A stretch of DNA of 7,199 nucleotides from Actinomycetota bacterium. Its GTDB lineage: Bacteria > Actinomycetota > Actinomycetes > Actinomycetales > Microbacteriaceae. Below are positions 1 through 4,800 of this stretch, one piece after another. Numbering within the stretch: position 1 is the stretch's first letter; each line of letters opens with the position of its first letter. The position numbers were made by a program, and so were the translations under genes. The notes below the pieces were generated by a model. It had not been told where the DNA came from and did no database searches. It worked only from the letters and a program-made list of their open reading frames with translations. The stretch is from assembly GCA_009704705.1 (NCBI GenBank), contig WLDR01000070.1:1-7199 (forward strand), written 5' to 3'.

Positions 1-105
1 GCCAACTTGCTGAGCAAGCTCTTGTCGCGTGATGCTCTGCGCACTACGAATCTCTTCGACACGGTTGGCTACCGCTGGTTCTTCCGACTTCGCTTTGCGG
101 CTCAT
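1..105 (-). CDS. XRE-family helix-turn-helix repressor, N-terminal 35 residues (cut by window edge)
   Basis: The first 35 codons of a gene that runs off the left edge. The protein opens with a short charged tail, MSRKAKSEEPAVA, followed by NRVEEIRSAQ and SITRQELAQQVG. This is the helix 1/helix 2 pattern of Cro/CI (XRE, HTH_3) DNA-binding domains. Small regulators of this type usually bind a palindrome in their own promoter and often control a neighbouring membrane protein gene. The ATG at 105 has no Shine-Dalgarno sequence. A good promoter ends six bases before it, so the mRNA is probably leaderless. The family is fairly certain from the sequence; the recognition helix and anything downstream of it cannot be seen. 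Confidence 0.8.
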   Translation of the reverse strand, partial: MSRKAKSEEPAVANRVEEIRSAQSITRQELAQQVG

Positions 106-110
106 GGAAG

Positions 111-124
111 TAGCATAAATGCTA
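111..124. promoter_or_regulatory. Palindromic operator candidate over the -10 of the XRE gene
   Basis: TAGCAT-AA-ATGCTA is a perfect 6+2+6 inverted repeat covering the -10 hexamer of the regulator promoter. A closely related element lies at 127-140 over the -35. Autorepression by the XRE protein is inferred from this placement. Confidence 0.55.
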
Positions 125-140
125 TGTAGCAATAATGCAA
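112..140 (-). promoter_or_regulatory. Promoter of the XRE regulator, leaderless geometry
   Basis: Read on the minus strand, TTGCAT (140-135) and TATGCT (117-112) are separated by exactly 17 bases, a good sigma-70-type promoter. Six bases then separate the -10 hexamer from the ATG at 105, which puts transcription start at or next to the start codon. This is the only promoter in the window where both hexamers are convincing. Confidence 0.7.
127..140. promoter_or_regulatory. Second operator-like element over the -35 of the XRE gene
   Basis: TAGCAATAATGCAA is a near copy of the palindrome at 111-124: the first 12 bases differ only by a swapped TA/AT. The copies start 16 bp apart and share a GCA-N4-TGC core (129-138 here). 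This copy covers the -35 hexamer and the ATG of the plus-strand frame at 135. Confidence 0.45.
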
Positions 141-320
141 CATAAAGTCGCGAGCGCTCTCTCGCGGTGGATGATTACCCTTGCCTACGCTCACGATCGC
201 GCCTTGGAGATTGGAAGAACCCACAAGGTAGCTCTGAAGTCTCAAATCCCGATGTTGATACTGATGGTCATGCTCACGGTTGCGGGACTTTGGTCTTTGT
301 CGGCCGGGATGAGTGGCTAG
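135..320 (+). CDS. Small single-span membrane protein, possibly a C-terminal remnant (doubtful gene)
   Basis: A 61-residue frame with a basic, amphipathic first half and one clear hydrophobic span, IPMLILMVMLTVAGLW, at about residues 38-53. The stretch AYAHDRALEIG followed by LKSQIPMLILMV resembles, from memory, the C-terminal end of large actinobacterial integral membrane proteins often annotated as fenitrothion hydrolase (AHDRAL, then SQ-PML-LMV, then GLW-L). Those proteins are several hundred residues long, so this would be only the last segment. There is no Shine-Dalgarno sequence, and the ATG lies inside the -35 region of the divergent XRE promoter. It may be a decayed remnant or a short real gene. 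An in-frame stop at 111-113 closes the frame upstream. Confidence 0.35.
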   Translation: MQHKVASALSRWMITLAYAHDRALEIGRTHKVALKSQIPMLILMVMLTVAGLWSLSAGMSG

Positions 321-341
321 TTTTCGCCGTTCCTTCTCTCT

Positions 342-620
342 CTAGGGCTTTACGAAGCGGTTCTCGATCAGGTAATTCGCCATCGAATAGCGCCAAGCAG
401 CGGATAAGTGCGCTCGGTGCTTCCCACATACATCGTGCTCGACCAGCTGCAGCAGCAGCTCAACTACTGATTCTTCATGGCGAAAGTCACGCGGTTCTTG
501 TCGGAAAAACTTTGGCCAAACAAGGAAACAGTCGGTTGGTGACACAAGACGGTGCAACTTGATCTGGCGTCTCGCGGACTGCTTGTGAGAGAACTCAAGT
601 CGAAGCCACTGCGCTGGCAT
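342..620 (-). CDS. Unrecognised 92-aa protein downstream of the DUF4188 gene (doubtful)
   Basis: I do not recognise this protein. It starts MPAQWLRLEF, is rich in Arg, His and aromatic residues, and ends with a helical-looking stretch (EESVVELLLQLVEH) and a tail ending LIENRFVKP. It has two cysteines and no signal peptide or membrane span. Support for translation is positional: the ATG at 620 is five bases after the DUF4188 stop, and AGGAG (627-623) overlaps that stop codon. However, only two bases separate the AGGAG from the ATG, which is short for a working ribosome binding site. The surrounding DNA is about 50% GC (60 of 120 bases in 421-540), lower than the genes further right. It could be a real second gene of the operon or chance open frame in decayed sequence. 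Confidence 0.35.
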   Translation of the reverse strand: MPAQWLRLEFSHKQSARRQIKLHRLVSPTDCFLVWPKFFRQEPRDFRHEESVVELLLQLVEHDVCGKHRAHLSAAWRYSMANYLIENRFVKP

Positions 621-625
621 CGCTC

Positions 626-1099
626 CTAGTTCTGCGACAGGCGACCTTGCGCCGTATTGCGTTTGCCCGACGCAACTTGAAGCGCTCCGACTTTGCCGAA
701 ACCAAATGGCGGCATGTTGACGTACACATTTTCGGTCTTGCCCTTTTCGACGACATACGTCTCGTGCCAGATGCCCACGGCCTTTGATTTCATCGCGAGC
801 TTGTTGAACGACCGCCATGCGGGCAGGTGTTCCGAATCCTTCGCCTTGGCATACTCGATCAGCTTGTCGGCGCTCTCCCAATACTGAACGAGGATGAGCG
901 TGCGCCCCATCCACATTTCATACGACGTGAAGCCGAGCTCGCGATGAATGTGGAGCTCCTTCAACATTTTGGGCATGGCGAGAAAAACCGGTAGCCAGCG
1001 ATGAATCGCAAACACGTTGTTGAAGCGCATGCCGATCATGAACAACACGAAGTCGGTCTCGGCAATTGCCGTCATTCTTTCGCTTCGAATTCGTGCCAT
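626..1099 (-). CDS. DUF4188 / monooxygenase af470-like protein
   Basis: A 157-residue soluble protein of the DUF4188 (monooxygenase af470-like) family, at about the usual full length. Recognisable blocks in order are FVLFMIGMRFNNV (17-29), HRWLPVFLAMPKML (33-46), ELGFTSYEMW (54-63), LILVQYWESADKLIEYAKAKD (68-88, the characteristic VQYW block), HLPAWRSFNK (91-100), VGIWHETYVV (108-117) and VYVNMPPFGFG (125-135). The fold is expected to be a ferredoxin-like alpha/beta barrel, but substrate and chemistry are not established for bacterial members. GAAAGG lies eight bases before the ATG at 1099, supporting this start over Met9. It is transcribed divergently from a MarR gene across a 71-bp gap with paired operators, so it is the likely target of that regulator, perhaps in response to a small aromatic compound. 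Confidence 0.88.
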   Translation of the reverse strand: MARIRSERMTAIAETDFVLFMIGMRFNNVFAIHRWLPVFLAMPKMLKELHIHRELGFTSYEMWMGRTLILVQYWESADKLIEYAKAKDSEHLPAWRSFNKLAMKSKAVGIWHETYVVEKGKTENVYVNMPPFGFGKVGALQVASGKRNTAQGRLSQN

Positions 1100-1129
1100 T
1101 GTTCGCGCCTTTCAGAGTCCCAAAATTTA

Positions 1130-1143
1130 GTTTACCAGTAAAC
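1130..1143. promoter_or_regulatory. MarR operator candidate 1 (GTTTAC-CA-GTAAAC)
   Basis: A perfect 6+2+6 inverted repeat between the divergent DUF4188 and MarR genes. It lies 20 bp, about two helical turns, from a second copy at 1150. On the minus strand it contributes a TAAACT hexamer (1134-1129) that could be the -10 of the DUF4188 gene. Binding by the adjacent MarR protein is an inference from position and symmetry. Confidence 0.65.
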
Positions 1144-1149
1144 AATATT

Positions 1150-1163
1150 GTATACACGTAAAC
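1150..1163. promoter_or_regulatory. MarR operator candidate 2 (GTATAC-AC-GTAAAC)
   Basis: A slightly imperfect second copy of the palindrome at 1130-1143, sharing the right half GTAAAC and differing by one base in the left half. It overlaps the TAAACT hexamer six bases before the MarR start, so a protein bound here would block marR transcription. Confidence 0.6.
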
Positions 1164-1164
1164 T
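1159..1164 (+). promoter_or_regulatory. -10 hexamer TAAACT of the MarR gene (leaderless)
   Basis: TAAACT is followed by six bases and then the ATG at 1171. There is no Shine-Dalgarno sequence before that ATG. No good -35 hexamer is seen at 16-18 bp. The same TANNNT-N6-ATG arrangement recurs at five other genes in the window. Confidence 0.5.
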
Positions 1165-1170
1165 TGTTTC

Positions 1171-1611
1171 ATGCAAGAGCGGCGAATCAGCTTTCTCCTG
1201 AACGACTTGGTGCGTGAACTCAACGGCCAAGCAGACTCATTGCTGCGTCGCAAATTCGACATCACATACAGCCAATTCGTTTTCTTGTTGATTGTTGGCG
1301 AGAACTCTGACGTCGACATCACACGTCTTGCGTTATCACTGGGGGTGACGAAGGGTGCCGTGAGTAAGCGGATGAGTTGGTTCGTCGAGCGCGACCTCGT
1401 CGCCACACACCAGAGCCCCGGCAACTCGAAGAGAGTACTCGTCACGCTAACCGACAAGGGTGCGTCACTTGCCCAGGCAGCCGGCAACTTTCTCGAGGCC
1501 GAGTTCTTGTCGACAATCTCGACCTCGCCGGAATTTAACCAGGCCCTACTCCGCAGTGAGCTTCAGAAGATGCTGGAGCTTTTCGTGAGCAAGCGTGTCA
1601 GCAAGACCTAG
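1171..1611 (+). CDS. MarR-family transcriptional regulator
   Basis: A 146-residue winged-helix regulator of normal MarR length. An N-terminal dimerisation helix (about 1-30) precedes ITYSQFVFLLIVGEN (31-45). The helix-turn-helix covers roughly residues 48-76, with VDITRLALSLGVTKGAVSKR and then MSWFVERDLVA. The wing follows at 81-97, with KRVLVTLTDKG as the typical beta-hairpin end. The C-terminal helices (98-146) complete the dimer interface. MarR proteins usually bind palindromes in a divergent promoter and release DNA on binding phenolic or other small ligands, or on oxidation. This one has no cysteine, so direct thiol oxidation sensing is unlikely. It probably represses itself and the divergent DUF4188 gene through the twin sites at 1130-1163. 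Its stop is six bases from the stop of the convergent LON-domain gene. Confidence 0.9.
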   Translation: MQERRISFLLNDLVRELNGQADSLLRRKFDITYSQFVFLLIVGENSDVDITRLALSLGVTKGAVSKRMSWFVERDLVATHQSPGNSKRVLVTLTDKGASLAQAAGNFLEAEFLSTISTSPEFNQALLRSELQKMLELFVSKRVSKT

Positions 1612-1617
1612 TTAGGC

Positions 1618-2265
1618 TCACAAAGACTCAGGCGAATCCCGATTCTCCGAGTCAATGGCCAACATCGCGCGCAGCGTGTCATCCGCCGTCGCGACGATGG
1701 CGTGCGTCTGAGCGATGAGCTCCTCGGCCGACGTCGAGCTGAGTAGGTCGAAGCGGTCGAGTTCGCCCACGGGCAACACTCCGGCAAGTTGCCAGCACGC
1801 GCTCATCGGGTCGTCGCTCAATTCGAAGCCCGGGCCATACTGTAGCTCCCCAAACTCGCTCGCGAACGAGAGAAGCTTGCGAACCTGCGCTTCGAGGTGG
1901 ACGCGGGCCGGCATCAGGCTGTCGTCCCAGACGAGGTCGGGGATGACTTCGATTTCGGCAACCGGGTACGGGTCATCCGGCAACCACTCGACAACGCGAA
2001 ACCGCTGCGTGCCAAAAGACTCGAGACCCAAGAATTCACCTGTCGTGCCAATCTCAGTGACCGATGCGATCGTGCCGATGGACATCCGGCCGTCACCGCC
2101 ACCAACCTCTAGCCCGCGTGAGATGCCGACGACACCGAACTCCGGTGCATCGACACCCATGAGGTCGCCGAGCAGCTTCAGGTAGCGCTCTTCGAAGATT
2201 CTCAATGTGAGCGGCATGGCAGGAAAGAGCACGGAGCCGAGCGGGAACATGGGCATGATTGCCAT
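1618..2265 (-). CDS. LON substrate-binding domain protein (stand-alone, no protease domain)
   Basis: A 215-residue protein consisting only of a LON N-terminal (PUA-like) domain. The start MPMFPLGSVLFPAMPLTLRI (4-23) followed by FEERYLKLL is the hallmark opening of the family. FGVVGISRG (43-51), GTIASVTEIG (64-73) and TQRFRVVEWLPDDPYPVAEIE (86-106) form the beta-rich core, with a helical C-terminal bundle at about 117-205. There is no AAA+ ATPase or Ser-Lys protease domain, so it is not a Lon protease. Such stand-alone proteins are common in Actinobacteria and their role is unknown. The open frame extends to 2412, but I choose ATG 2265 (2256 or 2250 also possible): the residues beyond it do not look like LON and overlap the DUF427 gene. 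It begins four bases after the DUF427 stop, so it is probably translationally coupled. Confidence 0.88.
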   Translation of the reverse strand: MAIMPMFPLGSVLFPAMPLTLRIFEERYLKLLGDLMGVDAPEFGVVGISRGLEVGGGDGRMSIGTIASVTEIGTTGEFLGLESFGTQRFRVVEWLPDDPYPVAEIEVIPDLVWDDSLMPARVHLEAQVRKLLSFASEFGELQYGPGFELSDDPMSACWQLAGVLPVGELDRFDLLSSTSAEELIAQTHAIVATADDTLRAMLAIDSENRDSPESL

Positions 2266-2269
2266 CGCT

Positions 2270-2749
2270 CTACCAGCCGAGCGTTCCGGGGGCACCCTTG
2301 AATGGCCCTTCAATGTTGCTCGTGATCCAGCCACCATAAAAGTCACCGTCTTGAGGGATGACGATTTCGTCGCCGACACGACACTCGTCGACTCGGCTGG
2401 CGTAGAGCGCAACTTTGCCGGCCAATACCTCGAAGCCGCTCGACGGGTTCTCGTAGGTCCATGCGCCGCGGCTAATCCGCTCGCCGGGCGTCACGATGTC
2501 GAAGTAGCTGGCCAGCCCCTTGAATTCGCAGAAAGAGTTGCCACTGACCGCAACCAAGACGCCGTCGGCGAAGTCAACAATGGGCAGGTAGTAGGTGGGC
2601 GGATGCGATGTCTCAAGCACCCGTACAGCCTTGTTCGTCGAGACAAGAGTTTCCCCGTTGTGCACGACCGAGATGTGCGCGCTCACGGGCTCTACGCGAG
2701 GCGGACGCGGGTAGTCCCACACCGATTCTGTGATTGCGTTGCCCGCCAT
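2270..2749 (-). CDS. DUF427 domain protein
   Basis: A 159-residue DUF427 protein. Family landmarks are WDYPRPPRVEPV (near 11-22), the block ending in RVLETSHPPTYYLP, the phrase CEFKGLASYFDI, the block VALYASRVDEC, and the C-terminal signature FYGGWITSNIEGPFKGAPGT ending in GW. Members are small beta-rich soluble proteins without assigned activity. The frame also allows a GTG at 2755, but ATG 2749 is preferred because TAGGCT (2761-2756) lies exactly six bases upstream of it, matching the leaderless pattern of neighbouring genes; there is no Shine-Dalgarno sequence. It heads a two-gene unit with the LON-domain gene. The 64-bp gap from the OsmC stop and the apparent promoter suggest that this unit is separate from arsR-osmC, although read-through is possible. 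Confidence 0.9.
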   Translation of the reverse strand: MAGNAITESVWDYPRPPRVEPVSAHISVVHNGETLVSTNKAVRVLETSHPPTYYLPIVDFADGVLVAVSGNSFCEFKGLASYFDIVTPGERISRGAWTYENPSSGFEVLAGKVALYASRVDECRVGDEIVIPQDGDFYGGWITSNIEGPFKGAPGTLGW

Positions 2750-2755
2750 TTTCAC

Positions 2756-2761
2756 AGCCTA
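2756..2761 (-). promoter_or_regulatory. -10 hexamer TAGGCT of the DUF427 gene (leaderless)
   Basis: On the minus strand TAGGCT is followed by GTGAAA and then ATG at 2749. The spacing is identical to other leaderless candidates here. No convincing -35 is seen at 16-18 bp. This motif decides the start, because a GTG at 2755 would fall directly against the hexamer. Confidence 0.45.
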
Positions 2762-2813
2762 GTTGACGGCGAAATGGTCTCCTATGTCGAGTCTCGAAAC
2801 GCGCTGCCCGCGG

Positions 2814-3233
2814 TCACACAGCCGAGACGACTTCACCGGACAACTTCGTGCCGGACTTGACAGTGTTGAATATCGTCCCGAACTTGATCAGATTCTTGTG
2901 CAGCAAATCGAGTTTGTCTTGCCCGGCCGAGGTGCCAATAGTCACGACGTACGCGATGTCATCGATGCGTGCCTCGTCGAGTGGGCGGTGGGCAGTGAGC
3001 GCAACATCCACCGAGTCGTATTGGATGCCGAGCGTGCCAGCAACCCGCTCAATGCCCTTGATGAAGCACGCAGAGAGTGCTGCCAGAAGCAGCTCGACCG
3101 GGTTTAGAGCGTCTGGGCGGCCCGTCATGCTGGTGTCAATGACAAAGGTGGTCTCTTTCGAACTCACGCTCGATCCATTCGCATCGATTCGGCGAGCGCT
3201 GAGCTCAAAAGTCATCATGTTTGTGTCTGGCAC
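2814..3233 (-). CDS. OsmC-family protein in the arsenic operon
   Basis: A 139-residue OsmC-like protein. The core motif NPVELLLAALSACFIKGIERVA (44-65) holds the conserved helix with Cys56. The C-terminal block LLHKNLIKFGTIFNTV (110-125) occupies the place where peroxidase-type OsmC/Ohr proteins carry their second catalytic cysteine. Here that position is Gly119, and Cys56 is the only cysteine. A standard two-cysteine hydroperoxide reductase mechanism is therefore not available. I recall that a broad subgroup of OsmC-like proteins shares the KFGT-NT block, so this is probably normal for the subgroup. The GTG start at 3233 is one base after the arsR stop, with GGAG (3245-3242) inside the end of arsR and seven to eight bases away; ATGs at 3218 and 3215 lack such a site. 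The gene is clearly co-transcribed and coupled with arsR. Confidence 0.87.
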   Translation of the reverse strand: MPDTNMMTFELSARRIDANGSSVSSKETTFVIDTSMTGRPDALNPVELLLAALSACFIKGIERVAGTLGIQYDSVDVALTAHRPLDEARIDDIAYVVTIGTSAGQDKLDLLHKNLIKFGTIFNTVKSGTKLSGEVVSAV

Positions 3234-3234
3234 G

Positions 3235-3579
3235 TCACAGCTCCAATAGTTTTGACAGCTGTCGCCAGCGGTCTTGGTTGACGGAATACCAGACCCAGGT
3301 TCCCCGCTTTTCGCGCTCGATGAGACCCGCGTCGGTCAGCACCTTGAGGTGATGACTCACTGTTGGTTGAGTGAGCGCGAGTGGTTCCGTGAGGTTGCAC
3401 ACACACGCTTCCGAGTTGTTGCTGGCGTTGATCAAACTGAGAAGCTGGATGCGTGTGGGATCAGCAATCGCCTTCAGCAGACTTGCCAGCGCCTCCGCCT
3501 GCGGGCGCTCAATGATGGCGGTCAGTCCAACCGGGGCGCACGAAGCGACGTCAACCGGTGTCAATGTCAGTTCAACCAC
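3235..3579 (-). CDS. arsR: ArsR/SmtB-family arsenic-responsive repressor
   Basis: A 114-residue ArsR-family repressor. The winged helix runs from about residue 27: LASLLKAIADPTRIQLLSLI (31-50), the metal-sensing segment ACVCNLTEPL (58-67), the recognition region LTQPTVSHHLKVLTDAGLIE (69-88), and the wing KRGTWVWYSV (91-100). Cys59 and Cys61 form the CVC pair that binds As(III) in E. coli ArsR. Cys14 in the N-terminal tail (SCAPVG) could supply a third thiol, reminiscent of the N-terminal cysteines used by Corynebacterium ArsR. The GTG start at 3579 has AAAGGG about eight bases upstream. A TATGTT hexamer on the minus strand (3622-3617) is a possible -10 and overlaps operator 1. Arsenite or antimonite binding should release it from the palindromes at 3620-3670. 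Confidence 0.93.
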   Translation of the reverse strand: MVELTLTPVDVASCAPVGLTAIIERPQAEALASLLKAIADPTRIQLLSLINASNNSEACVCNLTEPLALTQPTVSHHLKVLTDAGLIEREKRGTWVWYSVNQDRWRQLSKLLEL

Positions 3580-3619
3580 GGGTCACACCCTTTTCGTTCA
3601 AGGTGAACATTTCGTAAAC

Positions 3620-3635
3620 ATAGACAACTGTCTAT
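3620..3635. promoter_or_regulatory. ArsR operator candidate 1 (ATAGACA-AC-TGTCTAT)
   Basis: A perfect 7+2+7 inverted repeat in the arsR/channel intergenic region, containing ATAGA-N6-TCTAT. It overlaps the likely -10 of arsR, so it is best placed to govern the arsR-osmC arm. A second copy of the core starts 33 bp further on. Confidence 0.72.
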
Positions 3636-3650
3636 CTCTCGTAGTGTAGA

Positions 3651-3670
3651 ACATAGATGCGCGTCTATGT
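3651..3670. promoter_or_regulatory. ArsR operator candidate 2 (ACATAGA-N6-TCTATGT)
   Basis: A 7+6+7 inverted repeat whose centre is also symmetric apart from one base pair. It shares the ATAGA-N6-TCTAT core with operator 1, starting 33 bp away, about three helical turns. It sits four to five bases upstream of the channel gene's ribosome binding site, just downstream of a possible -10 (TAGTGT, 3642-3647). Binding here would block the aqpS-arsC arm. Confidence 0.7.
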
Positions 3671-3686
3671 AGATGAGGAATCAACA

Positions 3687-4382
3687 ATGCAACGAACAGT
3701 CATCACGGCTACCGCTGAATTCTTCGGCACGGCCCTGTTGGTGTGCGTCGTCGTGGGCTCCGGAATCATGGGGGTCAATCTCTCAACCGATGTCGGGGTT
3801 TCGCTCATCATCAATACGCTGTCAACCGTTTTTGCTCTCGCGCTGCTGATTCTGATTCTCGGGCCCATCAGCGGTGCGCACCTGAATCCCGCGGTCACGC
3901 TCGTTCAGCTCATCACGAAAGCTCACACGGTTCGCGACTCTGCTGCGTACGTCATTGCTCAAATCGCGGGCGCAATCACGGGAGCCATTCTGGCCAACGT
4001 CATGTTCGACTTGCCAGCTGTGACATTCTCGCTGCACGAACGCACATCGGTCGGAACACTCATTGGCGAAGTCGTTGCCACGGCCGGCCTCATTGCCATC
4101 ATCGGAATTCTCAGCGCTCGCTCACAAGCCGCCCTCATCCCCGTTGCCGTAGCCGCGTGGATTGGATCGGCGTACTTCTTCGCTTCGTCAACGTCGTTTG
4201 CGAATCCCGCCGTCACAATTGGGCGGATGTTCAGCGACACATTCGCCGGAATCGCACCGACTTCGGCGCTGCCGTTCATCGCGGCGCAGCTTGTTGGAGC
4301 CGCACTCGGGGTGCTCCTCGTCTCAGCGACCAATCGAGCAACGCGAACCATGTCCACCCAAGTCAATAAAAAACAGGAGTAG
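3687..4382 (+). CDS. aqpS: Aquaporin-family (MIP) channel, AqpS-like, probable arsenite facilitator
   Basis: A 231-residue major intrinsic protein with six hydrophobic spans (roughly 5-27, 38-60, 85-106, 122-143, 150-166, 195-214) and two half-helix loops, each with an NPA box: HLNPAVTL (66-72) and FANPAVTI (172-178). In water and glycerol channels the second NPA is followed by the selectivity-filter arginine (NPAR). Here residue 176 is Val, with Arg only at 180. From memory, Sinorhizobium AqpS also has Val there. That change widens the filter and fits passage of As(OH)3 or methylarsenicals. I choose ATG 3687 over 3657 because GAGGA (3675-3679) lies seven bases upstream and the earlier start falls inside operator 2. 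arsC begins two bases after its stop. Together with arsR-arsC, the likely role is downhill arsenite exit; general solute transport is the alternative. Confidence 0.85.
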   Translation: MQRTVITATAEFFGTALLVCVVVGSGIMGVNLSTDVGVSLIINTLSTVFALALLILILGPISGAHLNPAVTLVQLITKAHTVRDSAAYVIAQIAGAITGAILANVMFDLPAVTFSLHERTSVGTLIGEVVATAGLIAIIGILSARSQAALIPVAVAAWIGSAYFFASSTSFANPAVTIGRMFSDTFAGIAPTSALPFIAAQLVGAALGVLLVSATNRATRTMSTQVNKKQE

Positions 4383-4384
4383 CG

Positions 4385-4795
4385 ATGTCAGACAAGAAAG
4401 CAACCGTCCTCTTCGTGTGCGTGCACAACGCCGGACGATCGCAAATGGCCGCGGGTTATCTGCAACACCTTGCGGGCGACCGGGTGGAGGTGCTTTCCGC
4501 GGGCACGGAGCCAAAGGACCAGGTCAACCCGTCGGCAATCGAAGCGATGGCGGAAGAGGGAATCGATATCGCTCACAGCACGCCGAAAGTCTTGACAACC
4601 GAGTCAGTTCAAGCGTCTGACTACGTGATCACGATGGGATGCGGTGACGCATGCCCGTTCTTCCCCGGTAAGTCATACCTCGATTGGCCCCTGAGCGACC
4701 CTGCTGGCAAGGGCGTCGATGAGGTTCGCCCTATCCGCGATGAAATCCGGGGCAAGGTGGAAGCCCTCATCGCCGAAATCGACGAGAAGTTCTGA
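4385..4795 (+). CDS. arsC: Arsenate reductase, low-molecular-weight phosphatase type
   Basis: A 136-residue cytoplasmic enzyme reducing arsenate to arsenite. The anion-binding P-loop VCVHNAGRSQ (11-20) supplies the nucleophile Cys12 and Arg18 of the CX5R motif. DWPLSDPAGKG (100-110) is the family's DP-containing loop with the general acid. TMGCGDACPFFPGK (83-96) carries Cys86 and Cys90, separated by three residues. In the thioredoxin-coupled S. aureus enzyme the corresponding resolving cysteines are six residues apart. The electron donor, thioredoxin or mycothiol/mycoredoxin as in Corynebacterium, cannot be settled by reading. GGAG lies at the end of the channel gene, five bases before the ATG, and only two bases separate the genes, so they are co-translated. 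The stop is five bases from that of the convergent DUF1801 gene. Confidence 0.93.
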   Translation: MSDKKATVLFVCVHNAGRSQMAAGYLQHLAGDRVEVLSAGTEPKDQVNPSAIEAMAEEGIDIAHSTPKVLTTESVQASDYVITMGCGDACPFFPGKSYLDWPLSDPAGKGVDEVRPIRDEIRGKVEALIAEIDEKF

Positions 4796-4800
4796 TTGTC

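Noticed and set aside
167..562. 131-aa plus-strand open frame
   Set aside because: Ser/Arg/Ala-rich with no family resemblance; it starts inside the frame at 135 and crosses the end region of the minus-strand frame at 342-620. It looks like chance open sequence.
621..914. Upstream extension of the 342-620 frame to an ATG at 914
   Set aside because: This extension lies wholly inside the DUF4188 gene in another frame, and that gene is well supported.
918..1487. 189-aa minus-strand open frame
   Set aside because: It is antisense to MarR, crosses the operator region and overlaps DUF4188 out of frame; no motif is visible.
2266..2412. Longer start for the LON-domain protein
   Set aside because: The extra residues are low-complexity Ser/Thr/Arg and overlap the DUF427 gene; the LON domain begins right after ATG 2265.
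2750..2755. GTG start two codons earlier for the DUF427 protein
   Set aside because: It would abut the TAGGCT hexamer; ATG 2749 fits the six-base spacing seen at other genes.
2207..2860. 217-aa plus-strand open frame, one of the longest in the window
   Set aside because: It is antisense to the DUF427 gene and parts of its neighbours; Arg/Val-rich composition is typical of a mirror frame in GC-rich DNA.
3657..3686. Upstream ATG for the aquaporin-type gene
   Set aside because: It lies inside operator 2 and has no ribosome binding site, whereas ATG 3687 has GAGGA seven bases upstream.
3743..4369. 208-aa plus-strand open frame rich in Arg, His and Ser
   Set aside because: It is the out-of-frame mirror of the channel gene, which has both NPA boxes and clear membrane spans.
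4796..4800. Terminator between arsC and the convergent DUF1801 gene
   Set aside because: Only five bases separate the stops, and the weak TTCT/AGAA symmetry around them is too short to call a hairpin.
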